Below, one piece after another: positions 10,369 to 21,210 of a DNA stretch of 64,000 nt (the stretch's first letter is position 1; every line of letters begins with the position of its first letter). The DNA is from Hymenopus coronatus. Its lineage: Eukaryota; Arthropoda; Insecta; Mantodea; Hymenopodidae. A model generated the notes under the pieces. It was not told where the DNA came from and made no database searches. It saw only the letters and a list, made by a program, of their open reading frames with translations. The translations under genes and the position numbers were made by a program. The DNA lies in contig CM060880.1 in assembly GCA_030762935.1 (NCBI GenBank), positions 19,275,001-19,339,000 of the forward strand, in the 5' to 3' direction.

Positions 10369-10977
10369 ATGAATTCCGTGCGGACTACCTGGATGACTCT
10401 TTTAATGACCTGAATTCCGTGCCGTTGGTACCTGAGTAGAAACTTGTTTATCTGCTAATTAGCTCGGCCGATTCAGTACAGTGTGTGGTGGTGTTTTAGT
10501 CACACTTGTCAAGCGGCATCAAGGGTCATCCAGCGAAGAGAATGGAAGTGATGTACAGTGGAAAAAAAAAACTGCTTTGTGTAATAGACGATCATAAATT
10601 TTATTTCCACAAGAAGCTGAAGGATGAATACAAGGGTGGGCTTGCGTAAAAAAAAAAATTGTAGGTCCTACATCAAATTATCACCTGCGATGGACATAAT
10701 TGAACGAGTGATTTCCTGAGAGCATTTTAAACAGGCAGAAGATTTCAAATTCTTTAAAACGGCAAGCAGCTAAGGATTTGTCCCTTAGACCAACCAGAAT
10801 TATACATCAGGAGCTGAGGACTGGAGATGTGCGTACACTAACATCTTCGGATTTAAAATTGATTAGAAATAATATCTGCAAAGAAAAACGGAAAGTAGCT
10901 GCATGGAATTCAGGCGTACCCTTCTAGTAGCCTGCACGGAATTCAGGTGGTTTTAGAGATCTCGCACGGAACTCAGG
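10369..10977. mobile_element. Mutator-like element remnant with inverted CCTGAATTCCGTGC repeats
   Basis: TGAATTCCGTG (10370-10380) and CCTGAATTCCGTGC (10409-10422) on the left face GCATGGAATTCAGG (10901-10914), GCACGGAATTCAGG (10934-10947) and GCACGGAACTCAGG (10964-10977) on the right. A FLYWCH/MULE-type fragment lies between them. The multiple inverted copies look like subterminal repeats. A host duplication at the true ends is not obvious. Confidence 0.55.
10542..10926 (+). pseudogene. FLYWCH-type N-terminal fragment of a MULE-like transposase
   Basis: An ATG at 10542 opens MEVMYSGKKKLLCVIDDHKF then YFHKKLKDEYKGG, resembling a FLYWCH-type zinc finger start (hydrophobic strand, H-K-F-Y-F-H-K). 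It hits a stop at 10647-10649. Shifting frame gives NCRSYIKL, as expected for the downstream finger half, and a further frame gives LKRQAAKDLSLRP and the spacer TSSDLKLIRNNI, a linker often seen between FLYWCH and the MULE catalytic domain. The MULE DDE domain itself is absent. Two frameshifts or stops and the bracketing inverted repeats make this a dead fragment. Confidence 0.6.
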
Positions 10978-10989
10978 ATTGCCGAAACG

Positions 10990-12730
10990 CAATACTTCCG
11001 CTACGTGTATATAAGTGGTAGAACTTTTAAACATGTTGCAGCTGTATACTCTGAATCGACTTATGCAACTGCCAGCTGTAAACGCGAGGAGCGATTGGCA
11101 AACGAATTATTTTCAATTAAGGATCATTATCTATTGTGACCAGAGTTCTATAAAGAAAGAAAACCATGCGGCTCGAAATATAGGTTGCAAAACCCACGTT
11201 TCCCCTTGTGCGATCTAATAAATATGGCGAAAGGAAGAGTAAGCTTCACTTACTAGACACTAGAGCTGGACCTTCTAACCGCATAAAATTGCTTGCGTTC
11301 AAACCGAGGAGCAGTGCACGGCTCGGACATTTCGAAGAAACAGCGAAGAAGGCGAGAAAGGAGGTCTCGGGCAGAGCGCGAGACAAAAGCATAGGAAAGA
11401 GAGAGAGCACTAATGCTCAAAATCCAGTAGTGGGGCTTTGCACTGTGGTCACTTAGCGAACTCGTTTTTGCACCGGCGCATTCGCCCTGAGAGGCCCTGC
11501 ACTATAGAAAAGTGCTTCTTCGCCCTGAGTTCTTGTGCTGAGCTATTCACGGCATATTACCCTGCTTAGCTTCAGTATATTCCGAAATATGGTATCCCTT
11601 GATTTGTTTGTGTAAATATTATTTCGTAATCCATTCTCTTCTCGTTAGCAATAATATCAACAAGTTTGTTCTTCATTACACCCTAACAGACCGCTACCAA
11701 TAGCGCCCTTTTTCGAAGTGAAATAACGATCGTTTATTTATAGCCATTCCCTAATATTTTGTAATAGCATCACGGCTGGAATTATTGCAGGAATTTAACG
11801 ACGCGCTCTGTTGGAAAATTCACTGCCTAAACTCGCGCCCGCCGAACGGAAGCACCGTTTCTCTGCGCAGTGCCGTTATACGTGCTTTACAAGGCGATTA
11901 TCTGTAATGCTAGCTGATGAAAATGTTAGAGACTCGTATATTTCACTGCGACAGTGTAAGAACTACGGGCGCAGGGAGGGGAAAAAATAGAAGATATCGC
12001 CCGGTATAGTATCGTTGTAATAAAAGCTACGCTCAGTTTCCCATAACTTTATCCCCCTCAAAGAAGCCTCCCCTTTCACCACATCCCCTTTCTCGCCTAC
12101 CGTTAACGTTTTAGTGGCAGCAATAAACAGGCTGATGCGTTTCCCGTCTCTTTCCTACCGCATGCGAATGATCTCGGTTACAGAAACGACGTCAAGTAAA
12201 AAAGGAGAAGGGATAAAATGAGATAGAGAAGAAAAGAGAACAACTGCTAGCCTACTGTTATGAGAAATAGATTTAAATACGGACATCAATGAACATCCCA
12301 CCGCTGCCACCAATTTGTGCACGGCGAGTTGAATCTAGCATACTAGAATATATTTTAGCGGAAAGTAGATTATAGCAATGCGGGCAAAGGGACAGCACAT
12401 GGCCACTTCCATCTTCTGCTTCTCCTTACAAAAATTATTATTAGTATTGAAGAAAGGGGTAGTTAGCGTTTCTAAGCTCATGGTTGTGGATAAGATGGAT
12501 TTCGACACCATTTTCGAGGCTTTTTCATCAAGTAACCTTTTGATTCTTACCAAGAAATCCGAGTTCCTCCTCTTCCAAATCGGACACAGTTGCTTAGACG
12601 GCTCAAAGGAAGCTTGTGGACAAATAGTCGTCAAGATTTACACCCCTTTCTTGAAAATTCGTTTAAAGAAACAAGAAAAAGAATGAAAAGAAAGTAAATG
12701 GAACTACTTCATAATTGCAATGTACGTACT
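10990..12730. other. Unassigned, comparatively GC-rich stretch
   Basis: No repeat family or protein motif is recognised. Base composition from about 11180 to 12200 is visibly richer in G+C than the surroundings. Frames at 11208-11456 (basic, low complexity) and 12378-12686 have no known domain. A promoter or 5' region of a distant gene is possible but unsupported. Confidence 0.4.
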
Positions 12731-12733
12731 TGT

Positions 12734-12880
12734 TACCCTCTCTAGCCCCATATGTACAATGTACATAGGGATAGAGAAGGTATTGCACTCCACCCAAAAA
12801 TTCGATACTGAGACTTCACCGGAAATATATGTTTTGGGGTACCCTGAGTCCGAAAAGAGCATTTTTAAAAAAAAGGTCAG

Positions 12881-12912
<32 letters not shown>

Positions 12913-13640
12913 GACTGCATGGCCCCAAAACAAAAAGACCGTTAAATACCAAACTTGGTATTAAGGTGTAGTATCTTCCAAGGATAGGACACGAAGATTT
13001 TCAAAAAAAAATCCCCCCACCATAAAACTACCCTTTACATGGAAAACATTTCGAAAGTTTGATTTTCTTAAAAATGACTAACGATTTTGATTAAAATCCC
13101 GTATATTAAAACTATTTATGTCCGAAATAAAATGCATATCTCGAATCTTTTTGGAATAGCCTCTGAAGACCTCTTTATTCTGGATGAATTTTGCTGAATT
13201 TTGCTTAACTGCTAAACCGTAAGAGATAGAAAAACACGTACTGCACAAAAAAATGTACCTCATGACAAAACACACAATTTTTGTCCTTTACGTTTTTGTT
13301 GTGGAGGTAATCGTTTTCGAGATATTCCTTGTCATTGGTTTCAATTGTGAAGTACTTAAACTTTTCTCACACAGGAGTTGACTGTTTTTCTTTCGTTCTA
13401 CTCCTGGCCAAGCAAAGAAGTGATTTGCAATGACAATCGCATAACGATAGCTTTTAAAACATTTGACAATCTCTTTAGCACAGCGCATTCCCTTATTCCC
13501 TTCTACTTATAAGGAACTAAGTAATAACATTCTACTAACATTTATCTTGATTAGCATTATGTACAAAGAAGAATAATCTTTTATAGGAGTTTTGTAGAGC
13601 AGCTAGAGAAAGGCATGTGAGTGTCACACGTCCGATTTTT
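12734..13640 (+). mobile_element. PHM family copy, near complete
   Basis: Head palindrome TACCCTCTCTAGCCCCATAT...CATAGGGATAGAGAAGG is followed by the head block to GAGTCCG and a (TA)n(GT)n tract at ~12881-12912. Then come ATACCAAACTTGGTAT, CCCCCCACC, the body, and a tail with CTAGAGAAAGGCATGTGAGTG and the final T-run. This copy carries the GCCCC subtype of the palindrome. Confidence 0.92.
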
Positions 13641-13649
13641 TTTTAAATA

Positions 13650-13945
13650 GTTATATCGAATTGCGTAAAACGGAACTGTTAATTCCTCAAAATTTGCGAT
13701 ACATAATTAAACGACTAACATATTCAGTGCATGGCAGCACAGGATGCTAACAGAAATCTGCAGGTGTGAACAAATAAGGCGCGAAACTATAGCTCTTAGA
13801 TTTTCTTGCAAGACGTTTCTTTAACAGTTTCCCTCTTTAAAGTGTTCCTCGTCAAGCAATCAAATGGGTTACAAACTGCATAGACACTTTAATGTGAATG
13901 ATATCAAGTAAAGTAGTTTAAGATTTGGGGTTTTCGTAATTTAAT
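13650..13945. other. Unassigned spacer
   Basis: Short AT-rich spacer between two PHM copies of the same orientation; nothing recognised. Confidence 0.4.
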
Positions 13946-13948
13946 ATT

Positions 13949-14630
13949 TACATTTTCTAGCCCGTATGTACAATGTATATAGTGGATAGAAACGGTATTG
14001 TATTCCACCCATAAATACGATGTAGAGATTTCACCGGAAATGTTTTGAGGTCCCCTGAGTCCGGAAAACATTCTTAGAAAAAGCTCCGTATGACTTGTAG
14101 ACAGCATAGCTCAAAAACTAAAAGACTGAAAAATACCAAAATTGTATTAAAGTTTAGTATCTTCCATGGATGCAACACGAAGATTTTCAAGAAAATCCCC
14201 CCACCACCCCAGTATCCTTTACATGAAAAAAAAGTTGAAGAATTTGTTTTTATCAAAACTGGTTCTACGAGCATGATTAAAATGCCGTATATTAAATATA
14301 TTTACATCGCAAGTAAAATGTATATTTTGAATTTTCTGGGAATAAGCTCTGGATGAGTTTTGCAGATATTTGCATAACGGTTAAACGTAAGAGATGGAAA
14401 AAAACTTCCTCCACAAAAGTGTAGATCCCTTTAAAATACAACATTTATATTATATGTATGTTATATATGTTTTTCTTGTAGAACTGACCATTTTCAAGAT
14501 ATTGCTTGTCATTTGTTTCATTTTAAACTACTTAACTTTTCTCAAACGGGTCCATGCAAAGCGAATCGAGCCTCAATTGTTTCACAATGCGACCTGTTTT
14601 AAAATATTTGACTACCACTTTACCCTAATG
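13949..14630 (+). mobile_element. PHM family copy, tail missing
   Basis: The head TACATTTTCTAGCCCGTATG and the body blocks are in order through TTGACTACCACTTTACCCTA, where a SINE-A fragment begins. The (GT)n tract is lost. An 88-codon frame (14090-14356) lies in the same body region as frames in other copies. Confidence 0.88.
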
Positions 14631-14707
14631 ATCACCCTCCACCGGGTTTGAACCCGCGATCTTGGGAACCAGAGGCTAGTATATTACCCTTAACCACGTT
14701 GGATGAC
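14631..14707 (-). mobile_element. SINE family A, tRNA-like head only
   Basis: The reverse strand shows the A-box region GTTAAGGGTAATATACTAGCC and B box GCGGGTTCAAACCCGG, preceded by the degenerate family start. The unit is truncated after the B box. It lies at the end of one PHM copy and the start of another. Confidence 0.75.
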
Positions 14708-15375
14708 GAACATAGAGGAAGTAGAGATTTCACATGTTTTGAGGTCTCTAATAAGAAACAGTTTTAGAAAAGGCGTGTTGTGTGAAAAAGAGCAAATGAA
14801 AGCAAAATATCGGTAAAATACAAAAATTGTTATTTAATTCAATGCTTTCCAAAGATGCAACATAGAACTTGTCTACGAAGTACCCCAAGGCATGTCCATT
14901 ACATAGAAATATTTCTTTATTTTTCAATTTCTAAAATATGGCTATTACAACTTTAGAACTAAATATTTAAGATATTTCCATGATAAATAATCCATTTTAT
15001 TTTATATATTTATATTAGTGAATTATCTACGGTTAGCCTGAATATTGTTGTTCCAGCCGGAAAGAATTTTGTATACCTGGTGAGCAATACCAAAAAACTT
15101 ACTGCACAATAAATGTAGATATATCTTTAAAACACACAATATATTTCAGATAGTGGTTTGTGTGGCACAATCATTCCCATGATATCCGTTATGATTGGCT
15201 TGATTTGTCACCAATTGTCTTCTGAAGAGCAGTCGCCATTCGCGAACCCAAAGGAATTTCAGAGCCTGCATATTGCGACCTGTTTTTAAGCATTATACTA
15301 GCGCTCCGCTCTCCTGTATTCCCTCTGTATATGCTACAAGGAAATGTCATGTAACTATTTCTGCAAATGGTTACA
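14708..15375 (+). mobile_element. PHM family copy, old and diverged
   Basis: Blocks GTAGAGATTTCACATGTTTTGAG, TTTAGAAAAGG, CCAAAGATGCAACAT, ACTGCACAATAAATGTAGAT and ATTCCCTCTGTATATGCTACA follow the family order with many substitutions. The final tail is missing. Confidence 0.7.
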
Positions 15376-15606
15376 TTATTATGAATAGTAAGAAAAACTA
15401 GATATTGCAAGATAGTCAGTGGAAGCTATATAAAAACAGGCGAAAGTAACACGTCAGATATTTTGTAAATTACTTTCTTGAACAATTAGGTAGTAAGAAC
15501 CATTAAAATTACTTTTCTGCTGCAATTACATTGAAATATGTATAAAATCCCTTAAATATTCTGATTTAAATATGAAATGTGGCACCTCTCTGAATTATGC
15601 TGTTCG

Positions 15607-15872
15607 CAGGAGCATAGAGATCGGCCTCCGTGGCGTAATGGTTACCATGCTAACTTCATATACACAAGGTTGCGGGTTCAAACCCAGCGGAGGATGATGG
15701 ATTTTTTTCGGGCGCATTTCCCATATCGTAGATTTACTGCACGTAAAAGAATCTCAAGCCTGATAAGAGCAAAATTAATCGGTCTTTCACGCCCAGTATA
15801 GAATGGACTGAGAACAGCAGCAGTTAAAGAGCGTCCACAAATAAAACGCCTTTTTATTTCAGGACCATAGAG
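15607..15872 (+). mobile_element. SINE family A, full length with target-site duplication
   Basis: The unit (15620-15859) starts TCGGCCTCCGTGGCGTAATGG (A box), has the B box GCGGGTTCAAACCCAGC, then the family body (TTTCGGGCGCATTTCC, CACGTAAAAGAATCTCAAGCC, TTTCACGCCCAGTATAGAATGG). It ends in the shared 3' motif near AGAGCGTCCACAAATAAAA. Flanks CAGGAGCATAGAG (15607-15619) and CAGGACCATAGAG (15860-15872) are a 13-bp duplication with one mismatch. Confidence 0.93.
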
Positions 15873-15874
15873 GA

Positions 15875-16948
15875 TTCCAGATTACTTTCTAAACTTGTAT
15901 GCTTTATTCAGGGAATCTCAAAGCGTGTATTTCTGCTTCCTTATATCCAATTTATTACATCTACTTATATAACATAACTAGGACAGCGTATGTACTCCTT
16001 GGCCAGTAATGTCATTGCTAGCTAGTCTATGTGCATTTCAAAATTTAAATGAAACCTCGGACTTGATCTGATAAGATGACGTGAGCACCTGTAAAAGCTA
16101 TTTCCGCGTTATCGTAGCAGATAGTACTGCAACTTAGTTACCCAGTTTTAAACGTTTAGCAGGCAGGCTAAAAAAAATAAATGGAGATGGATGAAAGGGA
16201 CAAACACATCCCTCCACAGAGAACCAACTTTACCTCCTACAAAGAAAAGAGAGAAACACTAAACCACGCTACTGTGTTCAGCGCTGCGGGTGGCAACAAC
16301 GAAAACTAAACACTCCTCCCAATGAACCACCAACGCCTGTCGGCGAGGAGAAGGGTGGAGTGGAAAGGAAAGAAAGGAAGAGAAAAAAGGAAAGAAAAAA
16401 AGAATGCGCTGGTGCTGGCCGAGCTGTAGATTTTAAATAAAAACACAACTCAAGCGCATTATTTTTACGACTCCAAACAAGGACATTTAAATCTTTTAGA
16501 ACAAAAAATACTTGTGGGAAGAGGGAATAACTAAAATAAACATCCTCTAGCTGAGCAAGAAAGAAAAGGAGTGGGGAAAAAACTTGAAACAGGTTTTCTT
16601 TGTGCGCTTGCTTATATGGAGCCTGTAAACGCAGAACAAAAGAAAAATGTGTTTTACACAAATAACGAAATGGTTGAAATGGAAATTGACTTACCGCCGA
16701 AAAGAACCGTAGAGGTGGTAATGAGTGGAGTGTGAGGGAAACAGAAAAACACTGCGGAGCCTTTGTTAAAAATTTAGGTCTAATGAATCTGCACGCTCAT
16801 GAATTAAAAAAGAAGGGGAAAAAAGGGTTTTTCTTCAATAGGAAAGCATCATCAGAATTATCACCATGCTTCCGAATCGATTTCCGGTTTTATTTTCATA
16901 ACTTTGAATAAAATACACACAGATACACTTACCTTTTTCCGAACAATG
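15875..16948. other. Unassigned sequence with purine-rich tracts
   Basis: No repeat or protein family is recognised. The minus-strand frame 16278-16661 (127 codons) is dominated by phenylalanine, leucine and serine from A/G-rich DNA (for example around 16360-16400). It has no domain, so I do not call it a gene. Confidence 0.45.
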
Positions 16949-16951
16949 TTT

Positions 16952-17121
16952 TACTTTCTCTAAACGTACTATGTACATAGTGTATAGAGAAGTATTGTAT
17001 TGCACCCAAAAATTCAATACCGAGATTTCACCGGAAATACATTTTTTGGGTCTCCCTGAATACAAAAAAAAAAAAAAAAAAAAAAAAAAAGAATTCCTGG
17101 GAAAAAGGTCCGCGCGCGCGG

Positions 17122-17156
<35 letters not shown>

Positions 17157-17545
17157 TGTGTGTGGACAGGATAGCTCAAAAACGAAAAGACCGTTAAATA
17201 CCAAACTTGGTATTTAAGTTTGGTATCTTCCAAGGATGCAACACGAATATAATAATAAAGTCCCCCACCCCAACTACCCATTACATGAAAAAAAAATCGA
17301 AACATTTTATTTTCTCAAAAATTCTAACGATTTTGATTAAAATCATTTAAGGTATTTACATGACAAATAAAATGTACATGTTGACTTTTCTGGGAATAGC
17401 GACTAAAGACCTCTTTAGTCTGGATGATTTTTATTGAATTTTACATAACTGCTAAACCGTAAGAGATGGAATAAAACAATAACTGACAATAATTTGTTGC
17501 AGAGATGTAGAGAAAGTCATGTGAGTGTAACACATGCGATTTTTG
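16952..17545 (+). mobile_element. PHM family copy with internal deletion
   Basis: Head palindrome TACTTTCTCTAAACGTACTA...GTATAGAGAAG, head block, a pure A-tract near 17065-17090 and a (GT)n tract at 17119-17163 are present. ATACCAAACTTGGTAT and the body to CCGTAAGAGATGG follow. About 250 bp is then missing before the tail (GATGTAGAGAAAGTCATGTG). Confidence 0.92.
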
Positions 17546-17549
17546 TTGG

Positions 17550-17652
17550 ACTTAGGGTTCTCAAAACATGCAGTTCCAGTAAAATCTCCGCATTAATTTT
17601 TGGGTGAAATAAAATACCTTCTCTACCTACTATATACATTGTATAGGTCGTG
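17550..17652 (-). mobile_element. Inverted PHM head module following a PHM tail
   Basis: Immediately after the T-run of the preceding tail the sequence becomes the reverse complement of a head block (GGACTTAGGGTTCTCAAAAC, AGTAAAATCTCCGC, TTTTTGGGTGAAATAAAATACC) and runs into a palindrome remnant (CTCTACCTACTATATACATTG). Confidence 0.82.
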
Positions 17653-17954
17653 AGGCGAGCCTAGAGCAAAACATCAAGTTGCGTAGTGGCAACTGTTTCC
17701 CTATGGCGGTGATGGTGGGAGAAGTTGCGCTAACATACATGCGCAAAAGTCATAACATTTCTGTGCGCTAAGAAGCGAAGTATGCTAGCGCTAGTTTTTA
17801 TGGTGTATTATTTAGCGTTTATGCAAATAAATACTAGCAGATTATTGCTAACTTGGAAGAAGACAAGAGATGCTGACAATATCAATAGTGTTGCTGGTTA
17901 TGAAGACGAAGATGGTGCAATGAGCGGTTTGAGATGTGATAAAATTGAAATGGA

Positions 17955-18240
17955 GTTTTATTTGTGGACGCTCTTTATTTGATGTGGCTCTCAGCGTCCC
18001 TTTCTATATCGGGCATGAAAAATCGCTTAATTTTGCTCAGAGGTCTATTTATCAGGCTTCAGGTTCTTTTACGTGCCGCAAATCTACGACACGAGACCAA
18101 CGGCTTTACTTCCCTTCCGAAGGAATCTAAGCTAAGGATTTTTACGCCCGAAAAAATCTATCGTCCTCCGCCGGGTTTGAACCCGCGACCTTGGGCATAT
18201 GAAGTTAGCATGATAACCATTACACCACGAAGGGCAACGA
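17955..18240 (-). mobile_element. SINE family A, near full length
   Basis: On the minus strand it runs from the tRNA-like head (GTGTAATGGTTATCATGC, B box GCGGGTTCAAACCC) at ~18240, through GGGAAGTAAAGCCGTTGGTC and CACGTAAAAGAACCTGAAGCC, to GCCACATCAAATAAAGAGCG near 17970. Confidence 0.9.
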
Positions 18241-18244
18241 GATG

Positions 18245-18595
18245 TGGTAAGCACAGTGTGTTCATGGTTACGAACTCACTGTGTGATAAGCTGGGTGGCA
18301 AACAAAAATAAACATTCCTTCAAGCAAAACACTCCGTCTCACGTTCTATATATTGTTAATGTCATTATACATGTATAAATAAGCTTTATAACAAGGTAAT
18401 TTCGCAGTAACTATGGATATATACCAACAATTACTTTCATGCTAACTGCAATAGTAAAATTGTTAACGCTGCACGCTGTAGTGGTTGTGTTATTCGCGCC
18501 AAGTTGGCATCTCTATTCCCCCTCTCAGCCGTTGCAGAGGAGGAGGGAAGGAAAGCAACTTCCCTATGGGCAAGATTTGTTCATGTCTCACCTCA
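18245..18595. other. Unassigned sequence
   Basis: Nothing recognised. At ~18598-18630 a remnant of the PHM palindrome right arm (GTACGTGCTAGAGAAAATA) precedes the next copy. Confidence 0.4.
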
Positions 18596-18633
18596 CGACC
18601 TACACATATGTACGTGCTAGAGAAAATAAAAAA

Positions 18634-19451
18634 AAAAATCTGATGTGTTCTACTCACATGCATTTCTCTACATCTCTTCAATAAAATATTGTTAAAAAGC
18701 TTATTCTTCTATTATTTCATATTAAACGAGAAAATTTAGCAAAATGGTCTTATTACTTGCTTCTTTGTAAGTAGAAGGGATATAAAGGAATACACTAGGC
18801 TAAAGTGATAGAGAGAAATCTTTTAATAGTTGGATGCTCTGTGGCTAAAGTACCTTTGTTTGTACAGCTAGGATTTGACAAGTTCAACTATGAGAAAAGT
18901 ATAAGTATTTAAAAACTGAACCAAATAACAAGTAATATATGAAGAAGAAGAAAAAAAATGTACACAACATAAATTGTGTGTTTTAAAGAATTCTACATTT
19001 TTGTGTAAGCTTCTGTCCATCTCTTACGGTTTACCAGTTATGCAAAATTCATTCAGAATAACCATGTCTGAAGAGGCTATTCCAAGAAAATTCAAGATAT
19101 GCATTTTTTGTCGTGTAAATATCTTAAATATGCGATATAATCAAAATCGTTACAGCCATTTTTGAGAAAATCAAAACGATCGAAAATTTTCCATGTAAAG
19201 GGTAGTTGGGAAAATCTTGTGTCGCATCCTTGGAAGATATTAAAACTTAACTAACAAGTATGGTATTTAGCGGATTTTTCGTTTTTGAACTATGCTACCC
19301 ACAGACACATACGGACATTTTTCTAAAAATATTTTTTTTATTCAGGGGGTCTCAAAAAACATATATTTCCGATGAATTCTCGGGAACGAATTTTTGGGTG
19401 CAATACAATACCTTCTTCGTGCACTATGTACATGGTACGTGTAGAGAAAGT
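18634..19451 (-). mobile_element. PHM family copy, near complete
   Basis: Reading 5'-3' on plus: tail AAAAATCTGATGTGTTCTAC with ACTCACATGCATTTCTCTAC, then the body in reverse order. CTCTTACGGTTTACC lies near 19022, the head block (CATATATTTCCGATGAATTC) near 19360, and the palindrome CACTATGTACATGGTACGTG ends in TAGAGAAAGTA. Confidence 0.93.
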
Positions 19452-19454
19452 AAA

Positions 19455-20090
19455 TATCAAAAACAGTATCCTGCATTATGTAGCGCAGGTCAACAACCTT
19501 GCATAGGAGTATTATCCTTTTCGTATCCTATCACGTCCCAAGGACAGGCTAAAGGGTGACGTAACAGGTACTTGGACAGAAGATGAACTAAATCTCCGCC
19601 AGCTTAACAAGTACTGTGAAGTTTCTGGTTATTTGAGTAAAAGGCTAGCCGGAGAGCTAAGGGATGTACGAGCTGACGTGGATTAATCGACATCTCTACC
19701 CTCTGTGTGGCAAGGTGTGGTTAGGGTGGCACGGACCCGCATTCTTCCCCTCCTAGCTCGGTAGCAAGCAATAAATTCTCTAACCTGCTGAGAGTCCCAA
19801 TTAACTACCGTCTTCATTCACAATTCTCGACAGCATTTAACGCCCTTCCAACAAAATGTACTGCTATACTCTTTGTTAAACTGCCGAGCAGGCAAGATAT
19901 TGCTGCCCACTCTGAGGCCTTCTCCATTTCAAACTTTTTCCATTCATACATACTGCGTGGTTTTGTCACCTCCAAAAGCGTTTTTCATGTGTTTGGATTA
20001 TACAAAATGAGAATAACAAATAAGATGGAAGTGCACGAGGACAGACTTCCAACACACATGAGACACTTGTTTTAAATTTACTTCTCTACC
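19455..20090. other. Unassigned sequence
   Basis: No motif recognised; mixed composition without long open frames. Confidence 0.4.
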
Positions 20091-20096
20091 GCGTAC

Positions 20097-20170
20097 ATGA
20101 ACTACCCTTTACATGGAAGAAGTTTCTGCAAAACGGTTAACGATTTTGATTAAAAGACCATATAATAAAG
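20097..20170 (+). mobile_element. PHM body fragment
   Basis: AACTACCCTTTACATGGAAG and AACGATTTTGATTAAAAGACC match the middle of the PHM body; the fragment ends at a SINE-like unit. Confidence 0.7.
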
Positions 20171-20225
20171 CTTAGCGCAGCTGCTTACCAAGTGGGAGAT
20201 CTGGGTTCGATTCCCGGTAACGGCG
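20171..20225 (+). mobile_element. tRNA-like SINE head
   Basis: GCGCAGCTGCTTACCAAGTGG (A-box region) and CTGGGTTCGATTCCCGG (B box) form a tRNA-like unit. It passes directly into a reverse SINE-D segment, so this is a composite or a nested insertion. Confidence 0.65.
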
Positions 20226-20400
20226 TGGAAATCCCCCCCCGCTGGGTGACCTGGTCCTGGGTGCCCTCAGCCGGAGAAAACCCGCCCGGCGCCGCTTTGT
20301 CCACCACAAATTTCACATGCGGTGGCTTGGGATCGAACGGTGAGAGGCGAGTGGTCTAACATGATGACCGCATTAACCAGCCGAGGGGTTCGAGGCGCTG
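20226..20400 (-). mobile_element. SINE family D, partial
   Basis: The reverse strand contains GTGGACAAAGCGGCGCCGGG and CGGGTTTTCTCCGG, shared with copies at 22795-22960, 24273-24495 and 26686-26880. On plus, GATCGAACGGTGAGAGGCGAG matches the tRNA-like head of the family. Confidence 0.75.
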
Positions 20401-20404
20401 ACCA

Positions 20405-20523
20405 CGTCTCGTCCTCCAATACTGCACCTCATCCATGACGTCTGCCATGGACCGAGATGGGGGACGCAGCGGCTGGGCGGTAGGCCAGGGCTCCTAGTGA
20501 GCTGCCGTGTCATGGAGTTAGTT
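20405..20523 (+). repeat. Repeat family G
   Basis: It shares CTGCACCTCATCCATGACG, GGACCGAGATGG, GGGCGGTAGGCCAGG and CATGGAGTTA with 3888-3986. It lies directly after the SINE-D segment, suggesting a composite retroposon. Confidence 0.7.
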
Positions 20524-20594
20524 ATATTAAAGCTATTTTCATCACAGATAAAACATATCTCTGTAGTCCTCTTTTTTGCAAAATTCGTAAAGCG

Positions 20595-20596
<2 letters not shown>

Positions 20597-20668
<72 letters not shown>
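20597..20668. repeat. (TC)n microsatellite
   Basis: Uninterrupted TC dinucleotides, about 36 units. Confidence 0.97.
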
Positions 20669-20669
<1 letters not shown>

Positions 20670-20671
<2 letters not shown>

Positions 20672-21205
20672 CTACCTTTCAAAAGCTTATTTACAAGATG
20701 CATTTGTGCAATGGAAAGCATACAAGAAAATAAAGTCAAAGTCATTGACTCAAACTTACCGCGAAGTTTGCGGTTCAAGTTTAGTGCGGGTGACATGAAA
20801 CGCTAATCAAGTTTGTGATGCAAAAAAACTAAGAGAGCGGAACATATGCGGCGGATGCCTGAGCTATCCTAGCATGCAAATATTGACCATAGTAGAGTGC
20901 CTCAAAGTATCAAGTTTTAGCGACTTTACGTGCTACATAACTTGCAGGGTATAGAGGACGGGCAGGCGGTCGGCTTCTGCAATCATAGGGGTCTCTAAAC
21001 CACCTAATACAATCCCCGTGGGGAAATTGTGGGGTATCACGTGACCGGAAACCTGAACTACCCAGTCAGAAGAGAAAGGGAGATCTTAGCCAAGGTACAG
21101 ACCGGCTTAAAAATCACTAGCACGCGCAGGTGCCTCTATCTGGATGAGATAATCTGCTTAAAACACTTCGTTCCAATCATATATCTCTGTGCAAACAGGT
21201 GGTAT
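20670..21205. other. Unassigned sequence
   Basis: Nothing recognised. Confidence 0.4.
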
Positions 21206-21210
21206 TGTTG

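Noticed and set aside
16278..16661. 127-codon minus-strand open frame
   Set aside because: F/L/S-rich translation of purine-rich DNA with no domain, splice context or family resemblance; most likely chance.
20171..20225. Possible tRNA gene
   Set aside because: A and B boxes are present, but there is no paired acceptor stem and it fuses directly to SINE-D sequence.
20542..20796. Arg-Glu repeat protein frame
   Set aside because: It is a translation of the (TC)n microsatellite.
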